Assembly: GCA_913775265.1 (NCBI GenBank)
Contig: CAJYJH010000008.1
Location: 1-64,000 of the forward strand
Direction of reading: 5' to 3'
Length of the DNA stretch: 64,000 nucleotides
Source of the DNA: an uncultured Mucilaginibacter sp.
GTDB taxonomy: Bacteria; Bacteroidota; Bacteroidia; Sphingobacteriales; Sphingobacteriaceae
The first letter of the stretch is position 1; every line of letters starts with the position of its first letter. A program made the position numbers and the translations under genes. Shown here one piece after another: positions 17,846 through 27,516 of this stretch. The notes under the pieces are model-generated. The model made no database searches and was not told where the DNA came from. It saw only the letters and a program-made list of their open reading frames with translations.

Positions 17846-18139
17846 TCACAAAGGAGAAGCTATTGTTAAAATTTGAGCTGACGATATGTTGATTAGCAGT
17901 TCGGTTGCTTCACCTTTAACAGCCTCCAGAATCAGTGCAGTTTCGGCAGTGTGATCCTCAGCATATTAAATCTGTTCTACAGCGTCAACTATGAATGCTT
18001 GCTGCTGATCATCATTCAACATAATGGTTGCACCTGGCTTAATTTCGCCATTACCTGATTGGCCGGTAACAATGTGACCAATACCTACAACATGCATAAC
18101 TTTGCTTACCTTGAAATATATGACTTTTGTTGATTCCAT
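17846..18139 (-). pseudogene. EF-Tu domain-2-like small gene interrupted by an in-frame stop
   Basis: From ATG at 18137-18139 the minus strand encodes 57 residues, then TAA (17966-17968). The same frame then continues coherently for 39 more residues (YAEDHTAETALILEAV and on) to TGA at 17846. The first part contains VVGIGHIVTGQSGNGEIKPG, which matches the VxGxGxVVTGxVxxGxIKxG pattern of the second (beta-barrel) domain of EF-Tu-type factors. The part after the stop matches the rest of that domain. No G domain is present. It is either a recently broken gene, a sequencing error, or a 57-residue truncated product. Confidence 0.65.
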
Positions 18140-18411
18140 GCTACTTAAACTGCATTGTGCTTTGTTGAGTTACAAACGCATTCAATAACAAAACCATTAT
18201 AGAGTAATAAAGTTAGGTTGACTGACAGCGCTATCCAACAGATTTCGTCGTCATGGATTTATATCTATCCGAAATATAATATTGAAGTTAGACGCTATAA
18301 TACCTTGCTAAAACTGTGAGTGGCAATACCAGTCCCGTTTAATCAAACAATCTATCCAACTACATGTATCAGTTTTATAGTTAAGCAATACAAACGCTTA
18401 ACTATAATATT
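18140..18411. other. A/T-rich intergenic stretch without recognisable features
   Basis: No open frame of note, RNA gene or convincing promoter was seen between the broken small gene and the EcsC-family gene. Confidence 0.5.
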
Positions 18412-19152
18412 ATGACTCCTTACGAACAACAAGCACATATCCAGTTACAGTTTTGGCAGCACCGGATGCAGAAAACACCTTCACTTACCGATAAGCTATC
18501 TAAATCAGTGCAAAACAAAATCAATGATTTTATTCCAGATAAAGTTCATCAGGCTATTACGGTGACCATAGAAAAGATGATTAAGGCGGTGCTGTTTGGC
18601 GCCAAGTATACTACCGGAGATATACCTGCGATGGACATGTCGCTGCAAATGCGCGAAGCATTGGTACGGCAAAAGATTGAAAACTACCAGAAAACAGCTA
18701 CAGTAGAAGGCGCCATCACCGGTGCTGGTGGGTTTTTAATGGGCCTGGCAGATTTCCCGTTACTATTAGGGATCAAATTAAAGCTGTTGTTTGAAATTGC
18801 TGCCTTGTATGGTTATGACGTGAAGGATTATAAAGAACGTTTGTACATCCTCTATATCTTTCAATTAGCTTTCTCCAGTCAGCAACGCCGAAATGAAGTT
18901 TACCAACTGGTAGCCGGATGGCAGGGCTACAGTGGCTCTTTGCCCGATGATGTTGCTGAGTTTGACTGGCGCATTTTTCAGCAGGAATATCGGGATTACA
19001 TCGACCTGGCCAAAATGGCCCAATTGTTACCGGTAATCGGTGCTGCCGTAGGTGCTATTGCCAATTACAAATTGATAGATCAATTAGGCGATACGGCTAT
19101 GAACTGCTACCGTTTGCGGCGCATCAGTCCTATGCAGATACTCAAAGGGTAA
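18412..19152 (+). CDS. EcsC-family protein
   Basis: A 246-residue protein of the EcsC family (PF12787 type), named for a gene beside an ABC transporter in Bacillus; the biochemical role is unknown. The family core is visible: VEGAITGAGGFLMGLADFPL (about 102-121) followed by LLGIKLKLLFEIAALYGYDV and, near the C-terminus, LLPVIGAAVGAIANYKLID. These glycine-rich hydrophobic segments may associate with membranes. Its stop is only 2 bases from that of the convergent glycosyltransferase. A second EcsC-like protein is encoded at 45686-46267. Confidence 0.82.
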   Translation: MTPYEQQAHIQLQFWQHRMQKTPSLTDKLSKSVQNKINDFIPDKVHQAITVTIEKMIKAVLFGAKYTTGDIPAMDMSLQMREALVRQKIENYQKTATVEGAITGAGGFLMGLADFPLLLGIKLKLLFEIAALYGYDVKDYKERLYILYIFQLAFSSQQRRNEVYQLVAGWQGYSGSLPDDVAEFDWRIFQQEYRDYIDLAKMAQLLPVIGAAVGAIANYKLIDQLGDTAMNCYRLRRISPMQILKG

Positions 19153-19154
19153 GG

Positions 19155-20120
19155 CTAAACAAACCAAACCTTGTACTTGATCAATCCATAAAAGTGCCAG
19201 TAAATAGAGGTAAACGGTATGATGGCTGAAGTGTATATCATTTCACAAACATGAGATGCCGTATGTGATGTGTTGGCCAAGCGCCTAAGCGTAAATTGTA
19301 AAACTAACAAAAGCCATGCTGCTAAAGCAATCAAAGCGATGGTTGTGTTCATCATTATTAAACTCCCAAAGGCTACCAGCAAACTAACTACCATTATATA
19401 ATAAGTGAATGGTGGCTTGGCTTGAATTTGCTGTTCATACAAAACAGGATACTTTCTATAAAGCAACGCATTAAACAAAGTCTTTCTTTGTTCGCCAATG
19501 CTTACACCCCAGCGTGCTTCTCGCACCGGGTGTATAATTGCAGCTTTTTCTACTTTACGCAGAGGAATATTAGCCTCCAGTATTTTAAAATGCAAGTCAC
19601 TATCCTCGCGCCAGGCCATGGTAAAACGCTCATCAAAGCCACTAATTCGTTGCAGCGCTGCTTTGGTGCAGGCGCAATTTGCTGTAACAAAGTCGGCTGT
19701 TTCCAGTCCGGCAGTGTTTTGAGCAAAATCTGTAGGGTAGGGTGGTAACGGTACTATAACCTTGCCGGTAAATGCCGCTAATGTTTCGCCTTGCAATGCT
19801 TCCAGATAACCTATTAGCCAGTCGGGTGTTGGCAGCGTATCATCATCGGTAAAAGCAATTAATTCTGCTCGTGCTTGTTGCCAGCCATGGTTGCGCGCAG
19901 CAGCTGGGCCTGCTTTTTTAGGTAGAGGTGAAAAACGAAGGTTTACTGGTAGGTCTGTCCAATCGCTTAATGCTTGTTCAGTTACAGGGTCAGGGCCATC
20001 GCTCACTACAATGATTTCAAAATTTGCTAAGGGCAATGTCTGCTCACGCAGCGCCCCAATGCATTTAAAAAGCAGATCGGGGCGCCGGTAAGTAGGTATA
20101 ACAACAGAAACGCGGAGCAT
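19155..20120 (-). CDS. Family 2 glycosyltransferase with C-terminal membrane segments
   Basis: A 321-residue GT-A glycosyltransferase. The nucleotide-sugar site is VVIPTYRRPDLL near the N-terminus, and the metal-binding motif lies in LIAFTDDDTLPTPDWL near 88-103. The acceptor region has MAWREDSDLHFKI with an ED motif typical of GT2. Two or more hydrophobic segments (about 235-285) anchor the C-terminus in the membrane. It overlaps the upstream carbamoyltransferase by one base (TAATG), so the two are translationally linked and probably modify one glycan or secondary metabolite (inference). Confidence 0.88.
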   Translation of the reverse strand: MLRVSVVIPTYRRPDLLFKCIGALREQTLPLANFEIIVVSDGPDPVTEQALSDWTDLPVNLRFSPLPKKAGPAAARNHGWQQARAELIAFTDDDTLPTPDWLIGYLEALQGETLAAFTGKVIVPLPPYPTDFAQNTAGLETADFVTANCACTKAALQRISGFDERFTMAWREDSDLHFKILEANIPLRKVEKAAIIHPVREARWGVSIGEQRKTLFNALLYRKYPVLYEQQIQAKPPFTYYIMVVSLLVAFGSLIMMNTTIALIALAAWLLLVLQFTLRRLANTSHTASHVCEMIYTSAIIPFTSIYWHFYGLIKYKVWFV

Positions 20121-21838
20121 TATTTTTCAATCACAAATGAACCAATCACCAAGGCATCAAAAGGCGACGACCAAAAACACTCCACAGCATCGCGCGGTGT
20201 ACATACAATAGGTTTACCTAAAGTGTTAAAAGATGTATTGACCAGTACCGGTACACCCGTTTTGCGTTGAAAGGCTTTCAATAAATCATAATAATTTTTA
20301 TGTTGGCGTTCGTTTACGGTTTGTATGCGGGCTGTACCGTCGGTATGGCGTACTGCCGGAATTTGATCAGCCTTTTCTGGTTTTACATCATATATAAACA
20401 GCATAAACGGCGAGTAACTCGCATTCTCAAACCAGTTGCCTGCTTCTTCTTCGAGCACCACCGGCGCTACCGGGCGAAAATCTTCACGGTCTTTTACTTC
20501 ATTTAATCGCTGTTGCATAGCCGGACTGATTGGTGATGCTAAAATAGATCGGCTACCTAACGCACGCGGACCAAATTCCATGCGGCCCTGGTACCAGCCA
20601 ATAATTTTATCCTGCATCAGTATATCAGCAGTCTCTTCGGCAATGTTGGTCAACTTGCGGTAAGGCACTTTCCAAAGCTTCAGCCATCTTTCGATTTCGG
20701 CATCAGTATATTCTGGCCCCCAATAGCAATGTTCCATCACAAAGTCGCGCTTAGTAGCCTTGCGTTGTTTTGCATCCACCCACAAGGCAGCGCCTAACGC
20801 CGTACCATCGTCGCCGGATGCAGGTTGCACCCAAATGTTTTGGAAAGCGCCTTTATCGCGTATGCGGGCATTAGCTACGCAATTTAGTGCCACTCCACCG
20901 GCCATACACAAGTTTTGCTCACCGGTTTCTTTTTGCAGCCAGTCGGTCAGTTCCAATAAAGTTTCTTCCAGCACTAATTGTAACGAGTGGGCAATGTTAA
21001 AATGGTGGGCCGTAAATTCTTCGTGGCGCAGGCGTTTAGGACCAAAGCGTTCAACAAAGTTTTTATTTTCGATGGTGTACTGTCCGTTCGCGCCAACTTT
21101 GATAATCTCCCTGAAGTCCTTTATAAACTCAGGCTTGCCGTAACTGGCTAAGGCCATCACTTTGTATTCGTCTGATGAATGCAAGAAACCTAAGTGTGTT
21201 GTAACTTCTTCATACAACAAACCTAAGGAGTTAGGGAAGTTTACCTGCCCTATACGTTTTAAGTCGTGTCCGTTGCCTACGCTGTAAGTGGTAGTAGCTT
21301 GCTCGCCACGTCCGTCAACCGTCATTACTGCTGCACGCTCAAAAGGAGAACAATTGAAAGCACTGGCCGCATGGGCCACATGGTGATCTACAAAATGCCA
21401 TTTTTCGCGCGGCACGTTAGCACCAATAAAGCGTTGCTGCAAGTGATGAGGCCAGCCATCGTTTAACTGCCCAACGGCATTGATTATAGATGATAAAAAC
21501 AAAGGATCCCAAACATTTAGCCAATCCTGATTAACCGGTTCAATGCTCGGCTCAAATGGAATATCGATAGTGCCTTTGCCTTTATACCGTTCATTTATTA
21601 GTTGGTATGGGTCGAACGAATAGGCAATGTGGTCTACATCATTAATATGGATGCCGGCAATTTTTAAACAATAATCAATAGCATGGAAAGGGAGTTCCCA
21701 AGTGCTGAAGGGTACCGGGCGTTTGCCGTGTTTGATATGGGTAAAGCGTTCGTCTTCAGTAGCGGCCAAGAGCTGACCATCTTTAATGATACACGCTGCC
21801 GAGTCGTGAAAGGCAGCGTTGATTCCTAAAGTGTACAT
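20120..21838 (-). CDS. Carbamoyltransferase (NodU/CmcH family)
   Basis: A 572-residue O-carbamoyltransferase, which uses carbamoyl phosphate and ATP to carbamoylate a sugar or antibiotic hydroxyl. The N-terminal Kae1-like domain has GINAAFHDSAACII, HHVAHAASAF (metal-binding His residues), GGVALNCVANARI and ASGDDGTALGAAL. The C-terminal YrdC-like domain has EFGPRALGSRSILA and NTSFNTLGKPIVCTPRDA. All hallmark motifs are intact. It is the first gene of a two-gene unit with a glycosyltransferase. The acceptor is unknown; surface polysaccharide is the most likely in this setting. Confidence 0.92.
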   Translation of the reverse strand: MYTLGINAAFHDSAACIIKDGQLLAATEDERFTHIKHGKRPVPFSTWELPFHAIDYCLKIAGIHINDVDHIAYSFDPYQLINERYKGKGTIDIPFEPSIEPVNQDWLNVWDPLFLSSIINAVGQLNDGWPHHLQQRFIGANVPREKWHFVDHHVAHAASAFNCSPFERAAVMTVDGRGEQATTTYSVGNGHDLKRIGQVNFPNSLGLLYEEVTTHLGFLHSSDEYKVMALASYGKPEFIKDFREIIKVGANGQYTIENKNFVERFGPKRLRHEEFTAHHFNIAHSLQLVLEETLLELTDWLQKETGEQNLCMAGGVALNCVANARIRDKGAFQNIWVQPASGDDGTALGAALWVDAKQRKATKRDFVMEHCYWGPEYTDAEIERWLKLWKVPYRKLTNIAEETADILMQDKIIGWYQGRMEFGPRALGSRSILASPISPAMQQRLNEVKDREDFRPVAPVVLEEEAGNWFENASYSPFMLFIYDVKPEKADQIPAVRHTDGTARIQTVNERQHKNYYDLLKAFQRKTGVPVLVNTSFNTLGKPIVCTPRDAVECFWSSPFDALVIGSFVIEK

Positions 21839-22189
21839 GCGGGAGTAGATGTTTTAATAGTTAAATGTTGTGTGAACACTTAAAAGATAAAACACCCCAA
21901 ATAGTTTTAAAAGATTAATTTTAAATTAGTAGTTAATGTATTTGTGCTAAATAGAAAAAATAATTGCGCATATAATCGACATGCGTTATAAAATTTAGAA
22001 AGCTTGCAACATCAAATAATTGATTAGCGTAAAAGAGTATATAGCGGTTTAAAGCTGAATTCGCTTCAGGACCGGTAATACAAAGCCGATACTATTTCAT
22101 AATTGCGTTAGAATCACTCGGAACATAAGTTTTAAGAGTTAAATTCGATTGGAAGCCGCGCTGGTGCAAAGTAGCGCGGCTTGTTTGTA
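21839..22189. other. A/T-rich intergenic region
   Basis: A 351-base region without a credible gene. It holds the leader of the carbamoyltransferase gene and, at its end, a GC-rich stem-loop (see next entry). Confidence 0.5.
22153..22182 (-). terminator. Stem-loop downstream of the exported protein gene
   Basis: A perfect 10-bp stem AAGCCGCGCT / AGCGCGGCTT with a 10-base loop, 8 bases past the stop at 22190. The T run is poor on the minus strand, so termination is likely but not certain. Confidence 0.5.
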
Positions 22190-22771
22190 TTAATAGTCGT
22201 TTGTTTTAGCCCTATCACGCTCAGCAATCAAATTTTTAATAATTGTACCGTCTTGATACCCTAGGTTGATAAATAAGTTCTTGTCTATGGTAAGAGAAAC
22301 AAAATTCTTATCTCCGTTAGAATTCACTGTAGACCAAAATGCAGCATATTGTGCCTTACCTGCCTTTATTGCGTTTAACTCCAAGCCATCGCCTAACTGA
22401 TAGGGGTCATCAAAATTTCTAAAAACGGGAGTTTCTCCATAAGGAATTTTCAATTCTTTGACCATAGTTTCAAACTGATTGACCTCGTTATCTTGCTCTG
22501 GCTGATACAATACTTTAACATCATACAATTTGTCTTTATCAAATTTAAGCATCATTAACACTGCTTTCCGTTGCGCAAAAGTAACGTCCTGATATGACAA
22601 GAGGTTATCTGGAGTGTTTAAAGTGCTTGGTGTAGCCCCTTTGGCTTTCATAGCTGCAGCCACCTCTTGTTTTGAAGTACCAAACCTGATGCTCCAAAAA
22701 CCATCTATGTTTTTAGTTTGAGCAGTTCCAGCAAAGGGTACAATTAGAAACAGGATCAGAAGTATTTTCAT
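22190..22771 (-). CDS. Exported protein of unknown function (193 aa)
   Basis: A 193-residue protein with a signal peptide (MKILLILFLIVPFAGTAQ). The mature start NIDGFWSIRFGTSKQEVAAA resembles small Bacteroidota periplasmic proteins in which a short WGxSKxxV segment precedes a mixed alpha/beta domain. No catalytic motif is seen. It has its own stem-loop downstream and no partner gene. Function unknown. Confidence 0.7.
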   Translation of the reverse strand: MKILLILFLIVPFAGTAQTKNIDGFWSIRFGTSKQEVAAAMKAKGATPSTLNTPDNLLSYQDVTFAQRKAVLMMLKFDKDKLYDVKVLYQPEQDNEVNQFETMVKELKIPYGETPVFRNFDDPYQLGDGLELNAIKAGKAQYAAFWSTVNSNGDKNFVSLTIDKNLFINLGYQDGTIIKNLIAERDRAKTNDY

Positions 22772-22988
22772 GTGTTAAGTTTAATATGCAATAAATATAT
22801 CACCTGTTTTCTTGCTGAGGGCATTACGGTGTAAAATCAGTTTATTTCTTAGCAATAATTAACTGGAGGTTTCTTGTTTATTATCTAATAGTTTTCTTTC
22901 AAAAAAGTATCAACTTTAGACAATCCATTGTGCTTTTTCTCTTGTTTACTATAACGTCCCATAAAACCACTATCATTGTACAGCGGGC

Positions 22989-24881
22989 ATGACGATACAA
23001 CAGATATTACAGCATTACTGGAAACATAGCGCTTTCCGGCCATTGCAGCAGCCGATTATTGAATCGGTGATACAGGGGCAGGATACACTGGCGTTGCTAC
23101 CCACTGGTGGAGGCAAGTCGGTTTGTTACCAAGTGCCTGCTATGGCTATGGATGGGATATGCCTGGTAATCTCGCCGCTCATCGCGCTCATGAAAGATCA
23201 GGTTGATAACCTGAAAGCCAAGGGCATCGAAGCGATGGCCATTGTATCGGGCATGAACCGGCGCGAGGTAGACATTGCGTTGGATAATTGTATTTACGGT
23301 CCGGTTAAGTTTTTATACCTCTCGCCTGAGCGTTTGCTGAGCGATCTGGTACGCGAGCGGATTAAGTACATGAAGGTTAATTTGATTGCAGTTGACGAAG
23401 CGCATTGTATTTCTCAATGGGGATACGATTTTCGTCCGCCTTATTTGCATTTAGCCGAATTGCGCGAATTACATCCAAAGGTGCCGATATTGGCACTTAC
23501 TGCTACGGCAACTGCCGAAGTCAGGGACGATATTCAGGATAAGTTAGCTTTCAGAGAGCGCAACGTTTTTCAACAAAGCTTCGAGCGCAAAAATATCAGT
23601 TACCGCGTTCAGCAAGATGAAAACAAGCTGCGCCGCATGCTCGAGGTAGCCCGCAGCGTAAAAGGTAGTGGTATTGTATATGTGCGGAGCCGTAAAGAAA
23701 CGTTAGAGCTCTCCAAATTTTTTAATGATAACGGTGTAGCTGCTGATTATTACCATGCCGGTTTAGATGGCGACACGCGCAACGCTAAACAAGAGCAGTG
23801 GAAGAGTAATCACATCCGCATCATCATAGCTACCAATGCCTTCGGTATGGGTATTGATAAACCCGATGTGCGTTTTGTATTACACAAAGATCTGCCCGAG
23901 AGCCTCGAAGCCTATTACCAGGAGGCGGGCCGTGGCGGTCGAGACGAGCAAAAGGCCTATGCGGTACTGCTGTACAGCGAAGCCGACCGTTTAAAGCAGG
24001 AACGAAACTTCGAAATCAGCTTTCCGTCGGTTGATGAAATTAAGCAGGTTTACCATTACCTGGCTAATTACTACCAATTGGCCTACGGTGCAGGGGAGGG
24101 GTTGAGTTTTGAACTCGATTTGGCCGATTTTTGTGGCCGGTTTAAACTGGATGCACTCAAGTCTTTAAACGCGCTTAAGTTTTTGGAGCAGGCCGAATAT
24201 CTGTCATTTAATGAAAGTGTGTTTTTGCCGTCGCGTTTTCAGTTCGAAATTGCACATGAGCAGTTGTATAACTTCCAGATACAAAACCCGGCTTGGGATC
24301 CGTTCATCAAAACCTTGCTGCGCTCCTACGGCGGGGCTTTTGATAATTATGTGCGCATCCGCGAATTTGATATTGCCCGGCGTACAAATCTCAGTGTACA
24401 GCAGGTCAACGAAGCTATGCAGCAACTAAACGATTACGGTGCGCTGAGTTACCAGCCGCAAACCGATAAGCCACAGGTTACTTATTTAAAGCCCCGGCAA
24501 ACGTCGGCTAATTTATGGATCGACCGCCAGTACCTCGATACGCGCAAAGCTGTGTACCGAAAAAAGATGGAAGCTATGCTGGCCTACGTAAATACCGATA
24601 AATGCCGAAGTATTCAGTTATTAGCCTATTTTAACGAGCCAAACGCACCTAAATGCGGCGTATGCGATGTTTGTCTGCGCGAAAAGCGTGAGCAAAAAGC
24701 GGAAGAGTTACACCAGCAAATTGCCGATGATATTATTGAGGCAGTTACCGCTGCACCGCTCAGCTTAGAGCAATTGGTGGGTGCGCTTACTAAAGGTAAA
24801 AGTAACGAAAGGCTTACCGTTATACGGCAATTGCTGGACGCGGGGCGTATCAAAAGTAATGGAGAAAAATACTATTTGTAG
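22989..24881 (+). CDS. recQ: ATP-dependent DNA helicase RecQ
   Basis: A 630-residue 3'-5' DNA helicase for recombination and fork repair. The helicase core has LLPTGGGKSVCYQVPA (motif I), AVDEAHCISQWGYDFRP (motif II with the aromatic-rich loop) and QEAGRGGRDE (motif VI). The RQC zinc site is formed by CRSIQLL plus CGVCDVC near 565-575. No recognisable HRDC domain follows, only a short winged-helix-like end (LEQLVGALTKGKSNERLTVI). Absence of HRDC is common in the RecQ1-type copies of Bacteroidota. It is monocistronic. Confidence 0.93.
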   Translation: MTIQQILQHYWKHSAFRPLQQPIIESVIQGQDTLALLPTGGGKSVCYQVPAMAMDGICLVISPLIALMKDQVDNLKAKGIEAMAIVSGMNRREVDIALDNCIYGPVKFLYLSPERLLSDLVRERIKYMKVNLIAVDEAHCISQWGYDFRPPYLHLAELRELHPKVPILALTATATAEVRDDIQDKLAFRERNVFQQSFERKNISYRVQQDENKLRRMLEVARSVKGSGIVYVRSRKETLELSKFFNDNGVAADYYHAGLDGDTRNAKQEQWKSNHIRIIIATNAFGMGIDKPDVRFVLHKDLPESLEAYYQEAGRGGRDEQKAYAVLLYSEADRLKQERNFEISFPSVDEIKQVYHYLANYYQLAYGAGEGLSFELDLADFCGRFKLDALKSLNALKFLEQAEYLSFNESVFLPSRFQFEIAHEQLYNFQIQNPAWDPFIKTLLRSYGGAFDNYVRIREFDIARRTNLSVQQVNEAMQQLNDYGALSYQPQTDKPQVTYLKPRQTSANLWIDRQYLDTRKAVYRKKMEAMLAYVNTDKCRSIQLLAYFNEPNAPKCGVCDVCLREKREQKAEELHQQIADDIIEAVTAAPLSLEQLVGALTKGKSNERLTVIRQLLDAGRIKSNGEKYYL

Positions 24882-25128
24882 TTGCTTTAAATTAGCAAAT
24901 TTGAAGTTGCTCCGGTAAAAAACTATCTTCTTAAAAACATCCAATAATTTAATTGAGAAGGTAATAGTTTATTATTCAGACTTGTTACTGCTCCAAAAAT
25001 GATTACTATTGTAACAGGCAAAACAAGTAGTTAGTTGCAGTGTTGGGGATTTAGTTATAAAGCAGATACTTCTACCGTTTTTGCTGCATTTACACAGAAT
25101 CCAATGTCTTGCTTAAGACTCTCTAACT

Positions 25129-27426
25129 ATGGCAAAGCAACCCAAAAAAACAACGCCTGCACCACTACCCGGCAGCGCCGAATCTGAAAAAGAAACTTCA
25201 GTCAACTCACCCGCCGAAAGCCCGGAAATATTTCCGGAGTCTAAGCCGGTAAAAGCTAAGCGTGCCTCCGTAAGTAAGAAAAAAGAGGCTGCCGAAAAAG
25301 AAACGTTCCCGGAATCGGAGCCGGTAAAGGCAGCTAAACCCACTAAGCGTAAGAGTAAAGCTACTGAGGAACTCCCTGCAGAAATATCTGTAAACGAGTT
25401 AGTAGAGGAGATTGCCAAAAAGAAAAAAGGCAAAGCTGCTGCCGCAGGTAAAGTTAAGAAAGCTGATCTGCCTGTTATACCCGAAACTACTGAAACTCCT
25501 GCACCTTTAACAGTAACGCTTAACCCAGTTGAGCCTTACAGCCGCTTTACCGAGTTTGATATCGATTTGTTTAAAGGGGGTAAGCACTACAAGCTATACG
25601 AAAAGTTAGGTTCGCATGTGGTGGAGCATAAAGGTGTAATCGGCACTTATTTCGCCGTTTGGGCACCCAACGCGCAATACGTTTCAGTAATTGGTAATTT
25701 CAATGGCTGGACCAAGGGTTCACACCCGCTCAACCACCGTTGGGATGCTTCGGGCATTTGGGAAGGCTTTATTCCGAACATAGGCAACGGCGAGGTTTAT
25801 AAATACTTCATCAACTCATCGCAAGGCGAAGATTTGGAAAAAGGCGATCCTTACGCATTGCGTTGGGAAGAACCACCACAAACAGCATCTATTGTGGCTG
25901 ATACCTACTATGAGTGGAGCGATGGCGACTGGATGGCTAACCGCTATCAGCACAATGCATTAGACAAGCCGTACTCGGTTTACGAAGTGCATTTAGGCTC
26001 ATGGGCACGCGATAACGAAAGTCCTGATGCCTTTTATACTTACAACCAGATAGCCGACAGGCTGGTGCCTTATGTGAAAGACATGGGATTTACCCACGTA
26101 GAGTTTATGCCTATTATGGAACACCCTTATTATCCAAGTTGGGGTTACCAGGTTACGGGATACTATGCGGCCACATCCCGGTACGGCACGCCTCAGCAAT
26201 TAATGCAGTTGATTGAGCGCTTCCACCAGGAAGGTATTGGCGTGATACTGGATTGGGTGCCTTCGCATTTTCCGGGTGATGCTCACGCTCTGTATCGCTT
26301 TGACGGTACGCATTTATACGAACATGCCGATGTTCGTCAGGGTTACCATCCCGACTGGACCTCTTACATATTTAATTACGGTCGCAATGAGGTCAAATCA
26401 TTCCTGATCAGTAATGCACTTTTTTGGCTGGACCGCTATCATGCAGATGGTTTACGAGTAGACGGCGTAGCATCTATGTTATATTTAGATTACTCGCGCA
26501 AGCATGATGAGTGGGTACCTAACGTATTCGGCGGCAACCACAACTTAGAGGCTATTGAATTTTTAAAAGAGTTTAATATGGCCGTTTACGGCAGCTTCCC
26601 CGATGTGCAAACCATCGCCGAAGAGTCTACTTCATTTACCGGCGTAAGTCGCCCGGTTTACAGCGGCGGCTTAGGCTTTGGTATGAAATGGATGATGGGC
26701 TGGATGCACGACACGATTGGTTACTTTAAACAAGATCCGGTTTATCGCAAATATCACCACGACGAATTAACTTTCAGCCTGATTTATGCCTTTACCGAAA
26801 ACTTTATGCTGCCGTTTTCGCATGATGAGGTAGTGTATGGCAAAGGCTCAATGCTTACCAAAATGCCCGGTGATGAGTGGCAACGCTACGCCAACCTGCG
26901 TTTAATGTATAGTTATATGTTTACCCACCCAGGTGCTAAATTGTTGTTTATGGGTGCCGAGTTTGGTCAGAATGCCGAGTGGAGTTTTAGTAAATCCTTA
27001 GACTGGTGGGTAACGCAATTTGATTGCCACGCAGGGATGCAGAAAACTGTTAAAGCGCTCAATCATTTATACCGCAGTGAGCCGGCCTTGTACGAAAAAG
27101 GTTTCAGTGCGGATGGCTTTGAGTGGATAGACGGCGGCAACGTTCAGGATTCTATCTTTGTTTACTTACGCAAAGGAAACGATGATGCTAACGGATTGTT
27201 AGTAGCACTGAATATGACACCAAACGTTCGTTATAACTATCGCGTTGGCGTACCGTCAGCCGGTCAATGGAAAGAGGTTTTCAATTCTGATGAAACGAAA
27301 TACTGGGGTAGTGGTGTAGGTAATCCTCAACCATTAGATACGGATTCTTCTGCATGGCATGGCCGAGAAAATTCGATCAATATCACACTTCCACCGCTTG
27401 GGGTTGTAGTGTTTAAAAAGATGTAA
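25129..27426 (+). CDS. glgB: 1,4-alpha-glucan branching enzyme with a long low-complexity N-terminus
   Basis: A 765-residue GlgB that makes alpha-1,6 branches in glycogen. Residues from about 140 form the normal enzyme: the CBM48 domain (YFAVWAPNAQYVSVIGNFNG), then the GH13 barrel with GLRVDGVASMLYLDYSR (nucleophile Asp), TIAEESTSF (acid Glu) and LPFSHDEVVYGKGS. The first 130 or so residues are Lys/Glu/Pro/Ala-rich with repeated FPES-PVKA units (residues about 39-46 and 61-68) and no fold is evident. A usual GlgB lacks this part. A terminator follows the stop codon. Confidence 0.93.
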   Translation: MAKQPKKTTPAPLPGSAESEKETSVNSPAESPEIFPESKPVKAKRASVSKKKEAAEKETFPESEPVKAAKPTKRKSKATEELPAEISVNELVEEIAKKKKGKAAAAGKVKKADLPVIPETTETPAPLTVTLNPVEPYSRFTEFDIDLFKGGKHYKLYEKLGSHVVEHKGVIGTYFAVWAPNAQYVSVIGNFNGWTKGSHPLNHRWDASGIWEGFIPNIGNGEVYKYFINSSQGEDLEKGDPYALRWEEPPQTASIVADTYYEWSDGDWMANRYQHNALDKPYSVYEVHLGSWARDNESPDAFYTYNQIADRLVPYVKDMGFTHVEFMPIMEHPYYPSWGYQVTGYYAATSRYGTPQQLMQLIERFHQEGIGVILDWVPSHFPGDAHALYRFDGTHLYEHADVRQGYHPDWTSYIFNYGRNEVKSFLISNALFWLDRYHADGLRVDGVASMLYLDYSRKHDEWVPNVFGGNHNLEAIEFLKEFNMAVYGSFPDVQTIAEESTSFTGVSRPVYSGGLGFGMKWMMGWMHDTIGYFKQDPVYRKYHHDELTFSLIYAFTENFMLPFSHDEVVYGKGSMLTKMPGDEWQRYANLRLMYSYMFTHPGAKLLFMGAEFGQNAEWSFSKSLDWWVTQFDCHAGMQKTVKALNHLYRSEPALYEKGFSADGFEWIDGGNVQDSIFVYLRKGNDDANGLLVALNMTPNVRYNYRVGVPSAGQWKEVFNSDETKYWGSGVGNPQPLDTDSSAWHGRENSINITLPPLGVVVFKKM

Positions 27427-27451
27427 CTCCAATGGGGTAATCAAAATAGAC

Positions 27452-27498
27452 TAAACAAAAACACCCTGATGATTAAATTATCAGGGTGTTTTTGTTTA
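27452..27498. terminator. Bidirectional terminator after glgB
   Basis: A perfect 19-bp stem (27452-27470 with 27480-27498, core ACACCCTGAT) with A and T runs on the two sides, between convergent genes. Confidence 0.9.
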
Positions 27499-27516
27499 AA
27501 ATGCTTTTGCAAGTTG

